In this document: positions 44,897 through 54,880 of the stretch, one piece after another
Position numbering within the stretch: position 1 is the first letter of the stretch
How the letters are laid out: the number at the start of each line of letters is the position of its first letter
Notes under the pieces: model-generated
Told to the model about the DNA's origin: nothing
Seen by the model: only the letters and a program-made list of their open reading frames with translations
Databases searched by the model: none
Position numbers and translations under genes: made by a program
Origin: Orobanche coerulescens
Taxonomy: Eukaryota; Streptophyta; Magnoliopsida; Lamiales; Orobanchaceae
DNA length: 64,000 nucleotides
Direction of reading: 5' to 3'
NCBI GenBank assembly: GCA_033398695.1
Contig: CM065809.1
Coordinates: 88,517,644 to 88,581,643, forward strand

Positions 44897-46216
44897 TCTT
44901 TGGACAAAAGCAATGGAGCAAGTCGTATTAGATACACGAGAGCTCAGTGATCTCTATTTGCATTAACTCATGCCTAGCGTCAAGTACAGATAGGGTTTGA
45001 CTGACCGTGACCCTAACTTGATCGGGACATTTGAGAGAAGGGTTTATACGTATACTAGTATTCATGACAGAAAGGTTTTGGAATGATCCACATCAGTCAT
45101 TCCCAGTTAGGTTACAGTGTAGTCCGCGAGACTGGCTAGGTGGTGCTATCAGTCTTTGGTTCCTCCCATTGCTAACTGAGACGGACCTACCAAGGCACGC
45201 AATAGGATAGATGACGGAATAAATCGAGCTTACTCTCTCTTTATAAATATTAGAGATAAGATATCTAATTTATTGGACATTTAGATGACTAATTAATTTT
45301 CAAATATTGGACGTCTAAATTAATTTATTATATAAATTAATTTACAGCCTAATGAATTAAATAAATTACTGGTTAATTAATTTAATTCGCATATATAATT
45401 ATTTCTTAGAGAAATTAATTATATTATTTTGTATTTGATATAATTAATTATTTGGATTAATTAATCGATATAAATACATAGAAACAGAACGGAGTCTATC
45501 TAATTGGACACACGGAAGTCCGAAACGAACCGAACTCTTCCGTTTACTTCTAGAGCCCCCTTTTCCTTGGTCTTCACTTGGAATAGTCTTCCACCTAAAT
45601 TGGTGGAAGACCAAAGACTTAGGAGTAGAATATTATTCTTGTGAAGAAATATTAAATGGGGAAGATTTTGAATAGTCTTGAGATGGAGATGAAAATAAAA
45701 GGACAAAAATCCTCCTCCCTCATTTGAAGAAACCAGCCGTGAGTTTTGGTAACAAGGGAGAGTTTTTCCTTTTGTTCTTCATCATTTCATTTCCAAAATT
45801 GAGAGAGGAGAATTTTCAAAAAACACTTTGAGTGCTTAAGGAAATCAAAAGAGAAAATTAATTAGTACACTTGGAGTGTATCAATTAATTCCTATAGCTC
45901 CAACTACTTTGTTGTAGCCGTATCATTGGAGGATAATAAGGTGGGTGTTATTCCGATTGTTTTTCCGGCGCATGGCAAGTTGAGACGTGGTACTTTCAGT
46001 GTTGGATTTTCCAAGAGATTTTGAGAATTGGATTCGTAGTGGACATCATCTTCACAAATATTTAATCAAAGCACTACAAGGATATGATTTCGAATCTTAC
46101 TTTTGTTTTTTATATATTCGTATATACATAGCTTGATCGATCCTATTTAGGGATTCGGATCGAACTTATTTTCGTAAATTGCTTCTGATGCGCCTTCTTT
46201 TTAGGCAATCCCAACA
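44897..46216 (+). mobile_element. Copia C LTR, right part
   Basis: Resumes after E1 with AGTCTTTGGACAAAAGC and is collinear with 27925-28552. It contains TTTATAAATATTAG (45240), an AT-rich segment at 45250-45480, and ends GCAATCCCAACA. The small minus-strand frame near 45500-45706 has no support as a gene. Confidence 0.85.
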
Positions 46217-47265
46217 GTGGTATCAGAGACATTTTGCGATATACAACATCTAGCATTTGAAATGCTTGATTGAATGATTTATGATTTGGAATCATTTATG
46301 TTATAATCGTGGTATATGTTTGTTTGTTTGTTTGTTGTAGTTATATTTTTCGTAAATCTATATCTAAATATAAATCTTTATTTTCTTGAAAATATGATCT
46401 ATATTAAAGATATGAAAGTCGAAGAAGATTGATATTGGATATCCGGTCGAATATCAGGCACTGGATAGCCGTTGGACGTCCCCGGAACTGGACCGCAGCC
46501 CGGGTCTATTCCGGGCCTGTTCCGGACTTGTTTTTCGTGTATTCCTGAAAATTAATCTCCCGCATTTTAAAATTAGATTTCTATATGGTATTTCATTTTA
46601 ACAAGGGAAAATTAATTTATTGGAATACTTATGATTGACCGAATTACTTTGAACGAATTCATATTACCAATTGGGTGAATTGATTGGATTAATTCTATTA
46701 AATAGTAAATTTTATATATTGGTTGAATCAATATATCAAATTTCTTATTTAATATAAAATCCATTTATTTAGTATTTATTAGATGAATGCTTGTGAATGT
46801 TGATGTAGTTCATGGACCTAGTTTTGAATAATTTGTTTTATTCGATTGAGTTGTAAAGGCCATTTTGAGCCTATTTATTTTACTAGAGAATTTTGTATTA
46901 TAGGATGCAATTTTTTAATTAAAATTTATATGTAATGACGAAGACCAGAGGAAGATCCGTTCGAGAAGGCAAAGATTCAAGACTGAAGACATGTAATTAG
47001 ATTACGATGTTTTTGTTCTAGGAACGGTCCATGAACAGCATGTTGGTAGAAATTGGGTTGTGAATGTTTTTATTCATATGGTATGAATGTAGACAAACGC
47101 ACTTAAATGAATTAATGTGCAAAGTGTAACATTAATCGCAAAAATATTCCCACGATAAAATATTAATTTTAAAAGATTTCAAGGTTTTCCTTCCCTCCAT
47201 CGAGCTTTCGGAAAATTGAAATCCAAAACGGATGTGCTATGCTTCCGAGTTATCGGGGAAGTCAT
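46217..47265 (+). other. Primer binding site and leader of copia C
   Basis: TGGTATCAGAGAC at 46218-46230 is the PBS. About 1 kb of leader follows, parallel to 61480-62170 of copia F (GAATGTTTTTATTCATATGG, CCCTCCATCGAGCTTTCGG). No gag of this element follows; at about 47265 the sequence switches to a minus-strand sirevirus. Confidence 0.8.
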
Positions 47266-48380
47266 TCGGGGAGAGCTTACCTCGATAGCATTTTCTGAGT
47301 CGAGAGCCATGAATGCGAGATTTGCGTCTAAAGATCTCTCAATTTCCTCCTCGTCATCACTCCAAGAGGCAATTAGAACTTACTTCTTTTTGAATCTTTT
47401 GATTTGGAGCTTAGAAGTAGATCATCAGAATTCTTTAGCGTAATGACCGGCTTGGCCGCATTTCCGACAATTGTTGTCGAACTTCTTTGTGGGAACATAG
47501 GTATTTTTCTTTTGTTCCCCCTTACCATCCCGACCAAGGAAATTCCGCCCTTTTTGAATTAGATTTTTGTACCGTCTAGAGTTCTTGGCGTAAAGAGCGA
47601 GTTCCTGGTCGTCTTCATCTTCCGGAAGTTCTTCCTCAATATCGCTATCGACGTTGAAAGTGACCACCTTCTCGTGAGGCTTTGGTTTGGAACCTCTTGA
47701 CTTGAGAATGATCCCATAGTTGATGAGTGAACCGCTAAAGGCACTAAATTCGAGCTTGTTGAGATCTTTGGATTCCATGATTTCAGTAACCGTGGCAGCC
47801 CATTCACGTGGCAATGAACGAAGAATTTTCTTTACCTTATCGATGCTTGATATAAGTCTTCCAAAAGAAGCAAGACCATTGGTTATAGCCGAAAAACGAT
47901 CCAGCATATTAGTGATCATTTCATCATCCTTCATGGAGAATAGTTCATAATCGTGAAGAAGCATGTTGATCTTGGTATCCTTCACCTGAGTGGTTCCTTC
48001 ATGAGTTACCTCAAGAATTTCCCAGATTTCTTTTGTGCTTTCATAGGATGATATCCTGTTAAGTTCTTCAGGATTGAGAGCACAGTACAAGAGTTGAGTA
48101 ACACGAGAGTTAATGTGCGTGTTCTTCCTATCTTCGTCGTCAAATTCAACGACTTTTTTCAATGACCCATCCTCCTTCTTGGCGATTTTTGGACCAAGAG
48201 CGATGATTTTCCAGATTTCAATATAATATGCTTGAACGAATATAGCCATCTTCTTTTTTCACGTCATGAAATTGGAGCCGTCAAAGAAGGGAGGACGGTT
48301 GAGAGCATTTCCTTCGATTTGTCCCAATAGAGCTATTTGCGGATCTTTTTCCCTAAGGTGTGTAAACCTTTAAAAAGAGA
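47266..48380 (-). pseudogene. gag: Sirevirus-type copia Gag fragment
   Basis: Minus-strand UBN2-type Gag. The N-terminal PPFFDGSNF phrase is separated from the 274-residue open part (47425-48249) by an in-frame TGA at 48259-48261. Recognisable motifs are TQLLYCALNPEE, THEGTTQVKDTKINML and the zinc knuckle CRKCGQAGHYAKEF, whose last Cys is not present. An acidic stretch typical of the region after the knuckle can be followed to about 47266 with stops. No start codon is evident between the PBS and the first motif. It belongs to a different sirevirus subfamily from B. Confidence 0.85.
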
Positions 48381-48394
48381 CCCGCTCCAATACC
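48381..48394 (-). other. Primer binding site of the sirevirus fragment
   Basis: The minus strand reads TGGTATTGGAGCGGG, a diverged initiator tRNA-Met complement, 3 bp from the LTR end. Confidence 0.8.
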
Positions 48395-48397
48395 AAG

Positions 48398-49234
48398 TGA
48401 AGAAATAAAAGTACCACTAGAAGGGGGTTGAATAGTGGTATTGCGGATAATTAAATTTTCTCGTCAAGGAAAAAGAAATTGTGTAGGAAGTAAATGACAC
48501 AACAATGTATAGAGGTTCGGCAACTTGCCTACGTCCTCTCCCCGACTTCTTTTTCTATTGGCTCAAGAAAAACAACACACAATCTTGTCTCATATTATAG
48601 CGGTCCGAGCACAATCGTTACAACGCTTGTCTTCGATTAGTTCAAGCACAACCACATACTCAATATAGATTTTCTTATCTAGTGTTCTATAGGAACTATA
48701 TAATCCTCACTTACGAATGTCAGAGTATAATCCTAACGATGCTGGATCAAAGATCCTAATAACACCAGATTAGTAACTCTTGATTCGTTTCTCTCATGCT
48801 CGTGTAGGAGTGATGCAACAGTCACAACAGTCAAAGAAGATACTAAGTATATAAGATATTACAATGTGTATAGCACTAGTATCTTTTTCGTCACAACTCT
48901 AGAATGCAATAAATAGAAATAATCTGAGCTCAATAATGTGTTTGAATGCTTGAAGTTGTGTGTATTGGGATACCCAATCCCATGGGCATTTATAGTGTTC
49001 AGTCCCTCTTGATATGTTGAAATTTGTATTATTAGCATGCGCTAATAATGCCTCATAGCGTGCGTTATCAATGATGACTTTGCTGAACTGAACGGTCTTC
49101 AAAACTGTTCCAATGGTAAATTTACATCTCTAGCATGCGCTGGACATACCTATTAGCGTGCGTTGTCGTTTCGGTCAACATTCTTTATTTGGGCGTTGAC
49201 TAATAACGGCTTTCTCTCCAACATCTTCTCCAAC
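48398..49234 (-). mobile_element. 5' LTR of the sirevirus fragment
   Basis: About 0.84 kb. In element orientation the 3' end is CCCCCTTCTAGTGGTAC...TTCTTCA. The 5' start is uncertain within GTTGGAGAAGATGTTGGAG (49212-49236). It carries a TATA box and four dyad words. Confidence 0.72.
48987..49165 (-). promoter_or_regulatory. Dyad words upstream of TATA in a Ty1/copia LTR
   Basis: The minus-strand TATA-like ACTATAAATG lies at 48987-48996. Upstream in element orientation are TTAGCATGCGCTAATA (about 49032), TAGCGTGCGTTATC (about 49057), TAGCATGCGCTGG (about 49131) and TTAGCGTGCGTTG (about 49153). They are the same word family as in the gypsy LTRs, in the same place. Confidence 0.65.
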
Positions 49235-49240
49235 GGATAG

Positions 49241-50446
49241 TGTTGGCCACTAAGTATACAGGATACAGCTTGGAAAGTGTTTTAAACAACAAGCTGTACG
49301 GTTTTTAAATCTGAGTGCGTAGTGGAAGTCTTTAATACAGTAAGTTGCTGAGGATACAACAACTATGTGTGCAGTGTATACTAAAATAATCACAATTAAT
49401 AAAACAATAAAGGCAGAAGGCAAATAACACAATATTTAAAGTGGTTCGAGGTAGACCCCTCTACCTCCACTGGTCCTCCACACAGGAGTAAAAAGTTTAT
49501 TATAATTACTGTGTACACAACTACGTAATTATAACCAAACCTAATCAATATATCGTTCACACAGATTGATATGAAGATCATAGCTTTCAACCGTTCACAC
49601 AGATTGGTTTGAGCTAACACGTGACTGGCTTCTTCACACACAATTCTGAAGTTTCGTCTTCTCCAATGCAAGTCCGTCACACACAGTTCGGGAATAGCAA
49701 GGTTTTTCAGTCGACATAGGGCTGATGGGTTTGTTCAAGGGTTAGAACAATATTTGAACAACAGCTTGACTTTATGATCTTATAGCTGATGATGTGTTGT
49801 TCACGGTTTGAGCACTGTATATCTCTTCTATCCGAATAGCAGAAAGCTTTTGGGAGATAAGTTTTGCTCTGAATATTCGTGTAAGCACTTGTTCGTTTGT
49901 AAGTCGTGTGTATGTATGTATCTGTATATTGTGTACATGATCTTCAAACTCTGGAGATATATATAGCCTCTGAAATATATCCGTTGAAATAGATCCATTG
50001 AACAAGATTCTGCGACAACTTGATATTTGACTTGAATAGACTGAGATCCGGATATTGTGGGTTTTGAAGATCTTCTGATGACTTATAGTATTTAAATACT
50101 TTATCCTTTAGTATTTAAATAATTCTTTATCAAACAGGACTTGACCTCTAGCGAATACTGAAGATTCCTTCTTGTCCTGTTTGAGGGCTGTATGGAAGGA
50201 TTGTTGTATTAATGTTTCGAGACAGCTTCCATACTTAGCTTTGCGGGACTCTTTGTTGTATGGTAGATTTACTGTATTATGGGACTGCGAGAGGTCTTCG
50301 ATATAGGTTGATACTTGATCTGCTTTTCGATACAGCAATTAGCAGTATGCAGGATTTGGCATATAATCAAAACATTATGACAATACGATCGATACAGGGA
50401 TTGTTTATTCCAACAGCATCGATACAGGGTTTTTGTTATCCCAATA
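49241..50446 (-). mobile_element. 3' LTR of sirevirus B
   Basis: About 1.2 kb. In plus-strand order it begins TGTTGGCCACTAAG. The far end is either CCAACA at 50414 or CCAATA at 50446, because the terminal segment is duplicated (GATCGATACAGGG and GCATCGATACAGGG). A TATA-like box is at 49955-49967. Upstream are two AGTATTTAAATA words near 50090-50122, the first a perfect 14-bp palindrome. Confidence 0.8.
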
Positions 50447-50955
50447 ATTTTCCTTTTTTTGATAATTTGCCAAGTCCTTCCGAGTCTTCCTTTTAAAACC
50501 TTATGATGTTATCCAAACATCCTTGATGATGCCAAAACTTTGACACTTAGCGGTTTAAAGTAGGGCGGACTTCTTGGTCTTCTTTCGAATATTCTGGCCT
50601 TTGGCATTTGGCTTAACACTAAGAACTGCTCGCAGGCAAATTCAGCTTTTATCAAAAGAAAGTTACATATGAAAACTTATGATTGGCGCGCAGGCACAAT
50701 CTTACATTGTTTTCTAGATGCATACAAATTAAACTATGAACTGTTCGTAGACAAGTTATTAAAGTTTGTGTATGAGATAAGTTTCATAATATGAATACAG
50801 CAAGAATAAATAAAGTGACTATAAACATACAAGAACACAGTAGATTACGAGTTGTAATCTTTCAAGACAGTAAAAATTTTTATTGATATTGAAATGACGA
50901 GTACAAAATTTTGCTATTCTGAAAATAGGATTACAAAATTATAATACAAGGAAAT
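50447..50955 (-). other. 3' untranslated spacer and PPT of sirevirus B
   Basis: No coding signal. The minus strand has AAAAAAAGGAAAATTA at 50447-50461, a candidate PPT directly before the LTR. Confidence 0.55.
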
Positions 50956-53900
50956 TTAACTCCAGTAGTCTGAATGCCTCCATGGCCTTTTTGGGTCATT
51001 CTTGGTGTTTTTCCACCAGTTTTGATAGGCTTCCTTGTCTCGATTATGATAAATGGCTCGACCTTCATATGATTTGTCGAAGACAAAGATCCAATCCTCT
51101 GGGTGGGTAACCAAGTCACCATTATTGTGCTTTGATTTCATCTGCAGCTGTAGCGGGAGCGTTCCATCTTCCATATTCGTCTTTAAATCCTCTGCGGCTT
51201 CCTGTACCATTCTGCATCTATTGAATAATGGGGAATCCCTGATAAGTACAACAAAGTATCTTAACAGTTCATTTCTCCTCCAGTTCTTGATCTCTGCAGC
51301 GGTAGGCTATTGGTCTGCCGGGAGGTTCATATATCGCGGCTTTCGGACAAGGCTTTCCCAAGGATACTTAGGATCCTAGAATTCTGGTCGGTCTCCGTGT
51401 ATCCTAACGTTCGGCGTTGAGATACGAGCTATGTCTGCAGTGATGGAGTCTTCAAACGGAGCTAACAACTCTTTCTCTTGCTCCAACCTCGTTCTCCTAG
51501 CGGCTTCCCTTGCTTCTTCCCCCTTTTTGGCGTCATCAAGGTATGACACCTTTTCATCAAGACGTTCCAGGATTTGCAAAACGGCATCCTGTTTCGTCTC
51601 AATATTACACATTCTCTCAACAAGGGAGGAGCGCACCTACGACATATCTTTAATGTTTTTGTCATGGGCTCGCAGTTGGGAACCGGATTCGATCAGAGCA
51701 GATGCTGTCTTGGCCTCAGACACTCGTAACTTTGATTGCTATTCCCTCAGGATCTGTTCTTGTTTTTCTTGCAGTTGGCTCAGGGCCTGCTTGAAGACAT
51801 GTGGCAGGACAGTGAAGGCTTCTACCACTCGGGAGACTTCATGCTTCAGTCCGGTCATCTCTTCAACGGCAGATGTGTGAAGCCAATCAAGAGCTTTTTC
51901 TACAGAGTGTAGAGGATTGACTGCGTCCTGAATAAAGACAGTTTGGAGGCCAAGAGCACGTAATCACTCTTTTCTTGCTGCAATGCTGGGAGAGTCTGAC
52001 TGGGCAAAGTCCTCGACTCCATTTAACCTTCTCAAATTCACATTAGGGCGTGAAATGAGTTGGACATCCTCAGGTAGAACACCGTCGTTGGATTCCAAGG
52101 TGGTTGATGGTGCGGGAGTATTAGATTCGGGTTCGGCAACAGGGGGTGATGCATCCTCCTGTGTCGAAGTGGTTTCTGTAGACATGGATACAGGAGGGAC
52201 CAATTCCTCCTGCTGTCTCTCAGCATCCGCCTGCTCCGGTAGAGGGACTGATTCCTATTGCTGGATGGCGCTAGATCTTTCTTCGGCGGGGGCGACTACA
52301 GGCTCGGGTGCCTGTTGCGAAACATATTATTCCTTTGCGACATGAGGGACTGAATCCTCATTGTCGGGAACAGTGTCTTGCTGTGGCAAAGGGGGCGACT
52401 GATGGGTAGATGTCCTTTCATCTCTCTTTGCTTGGGCTTCCTCATGACTCATCCGCAGACCAGCCTAGAGTGCGTCATCATCGTCGTCGGAATCAGGATC
52501 AGACTTTGGACTATCGGGAGATTCCATGGATGAAGATTTCCCTTTCCTTCGAGCTTCGGCCTTTTCCAACAGATGGCTCTCAATGAGCTCCTTAACGAGT
52601 AGGTTGTCACATTAGATCAGGACAGTAATTTCTTGAGTGTCCATCACTTCCAAAACAAATTTTTCTTCGTTACTCCACTCGCTCCAGTTGTACAGAGTTT
52701 TGTACGGAGCAAGTCTATAGCTCTTCTATTGGAGAAACCGCTCGTAAGACTGTTCGATTTGCATGGAAAGTAGGGTCTTGGAAATAATTATGTCTGGGGA
52801 GGGGCTCCGTATAACGCCTGGGTTCCCTGTAGGAATGGGTTCCTCTATAGGTGTGGAATCCTGTATCGGAGAGGGATTCCTTACAGGGGATGGTACCCTG
52901 AAGGAAGATGGATCCTGAACGGGTGTGGAATCCCGTATAGGAGAGGTAGGTTTTGGCTCCAAAAAGGCATCCGAATCGCCAGAGTCTTTTGAGTTGGCAG
53001 ATGTCCTAGCATCCGTCGTAGCCGCCAAGGGCTCGGGATCTACTGTATCGACAGTAGCGGGCATCTCTTCCACAGGGGTTGGGCCCTGGGGGAGTAGATC
53101 AGTGGGTTGAGCCACGAGAGGAGCATCCTCGGAGGGTTTTATAGCTTTAACTTTTGTAAGCCTCATTAGCTTCCTTTTCTGCTTCTCAACAGCAACTGGA
53201 GTTTTGCTGTGAGATCTTTTCCTCTTCTTCGATGATTCAACACTTTGGGATTTATAAGAAACGTCCCTCGGATCGGCAGACAGCGGCAAATTTCGGATAA
53301 AAGGTCTGTTGGCAATCAGGATGCTCTGGTTGAAGGCAGTAGGCCTGACGCCTCCTAAGAATATCCGTGAACTAATCTTCTTTGCCTCTGTGGTTTGCGG
53401 AAGTCCGCACTTCGTCAAAATATGGTTCAAAAACAAACCAAACGATTTCTTCTGCGAAGCAGGTTTAGACACCTCTTCCTGCAAACGCTTAAGGATGATT
53501 TGACACAAATTGACCTTATCGCGGGTCATTATCGCAACCATCATCCTGAACCTGAGATTGGTGCACATCTCAAAAGCACCTGTTCGGTTCTCAATTATAT
53601 GGCAGCAAAAATCATGTAAGTAAACAAAAGGTAAACAAAAAAATTTTCTTATGGCAAGTGGTATGAACTACTTCCACCGTTGCTGAACTGGTGAATAAGC
53701 CATAGCACTGAGTCAACAGTTCTTGGGACCCAAAGGTCTCAAGTTCTTCCATAGTCAGGGCATCAGCAGGTAGCCTGAAGATGTTCTGGAGAAGCTCTTG
53801 GTCAGCATGGATCTCCACTCCGCGGATAACGGCTGTGATGTCAGCGACATGACCTCCCTGAGCCAGTGACAGAGAACGAACTACATCATTGAGGTAGAAT

Positions 53901-54114
53901 TCCTCAACCAGATGAGCGTCACATTTTTCGGCGGTGTGGCTCCCGAGGCGGTGGAGGCCTTGCTGACGGTTTCTTGTAACTACGACCTCCATGGAATCAA
54001 TGTCATCACCTTCAGCGTGAATGCGTTCCAGAACAACAGATCTGGAGAAGATCCATCCGTCGATGAAGTTGAGTGACTTCTTGAGAGAGGTGGAAGATGT
54101 CTAGGTAGACGCCA
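50956..54114 (-). pseudogene. Third ORF of sirevirus B, in the env-like position
   Basis: Minus-strand reading from an ATG at 54112-54114 to about 50956, broken by several stops. The N-terminal part (53612-53992) has HLVEEFYLNDVV and VIRGVEIHADQELL, which recall the domain annotated in plants as putative transposon protein; this is from memory and uncertain. Then come a Lys-rich basic segment, a Ser/Thr-Pro repeat region (about 52780-52960), Glu/Pro-rich segments, a TAG at 52465-52467, a charged coiled-coil-like stretch (51376-51640, ETKQDAVLQILERLDEK) and a Trp-rich C-terminus (YQNWWKN). Sireviruses can carry env-like ORFs here with Pro-rich and coiled-coil parts. I see no convincing membrane anchor. 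Confidence 0.65.
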
Positions 54115-54880
54115 TTGATGATTTCTCAAGTAACGGTGAAAAAGATTCAACAAAAATGCAGTAAACACAGAAAAATCTTGTAGGCTGAATGCTCGAGTGC
54201 TCTTAAAATATGCATAAGGCATAAAGAGTCTCAAATGGCATTTACAGTCCTTTTATAGTAGGCGGCGAACAAGGGTTTTCAGAGAACGAATGGCCAGATT
54301 TAAGGGATGGGAACCGGTGTTTAAAATGAACGGTCACGATGTACTGAGTGTAAATGGTACACTTATCCATTGAATTTTAAAATAGGAGCAGGTCCCACTT
54401 CTGACATTTCATATTACCCTTAATGCCTGAAACGGTGGTATTAAATATTAAACAATTTGAAACATCGCGGCTTTTAAGATTCGATTGTCCAGATGTCGTG
54501 TAAGGCATTTAATATAAAAGACGTTTGACATGAAAACAGGGCACGTGGACAAAAATTGTTTTTTAAAATGAAATATTATAATATATAATGAATCGATTTC
54601 CTATAGTATGTGTTGTATCCGCGACAATACAGCGTTCCCCCTTAAAAGGTACATATAGGTTTCAATTCCATACAGTAAATTTTGGATTAATGCTGTATTC
54701 ATGGGTCATACTATATTCCCCCTTAATTATTGCACACGTCATCTGTAGGATGATTCATATCGTTTTGTTCCCTACAGTGCTGTATTGAAGGCTCTGAGTG
54801 TACAGATAATTAATGGTGGATACTTTATTCTTGGGTTTTACAGCATTCCCCCTTAATTGTTGAGTAAAAACAGTAAATAC
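54115..54880 (-). other. Spacer with repeated polypurine tracts
   Basis: Between the RNase H end and the third ORF the minus strand has three TTAAGGGGGAA tracts (about 54634, 54713 and 54847), two of them followed by a GCTGTA or similar word. They look like copia PPTs but no LTR follows. No gene is seen otherwise. Confidence 0.7.

Noticed and set aside
50956..54114. Host gene in antisense to the retrotransposons
   Set aside because: Same strand as sirevirus B pol, between pol and its LTR, and a second copy travels with the family.
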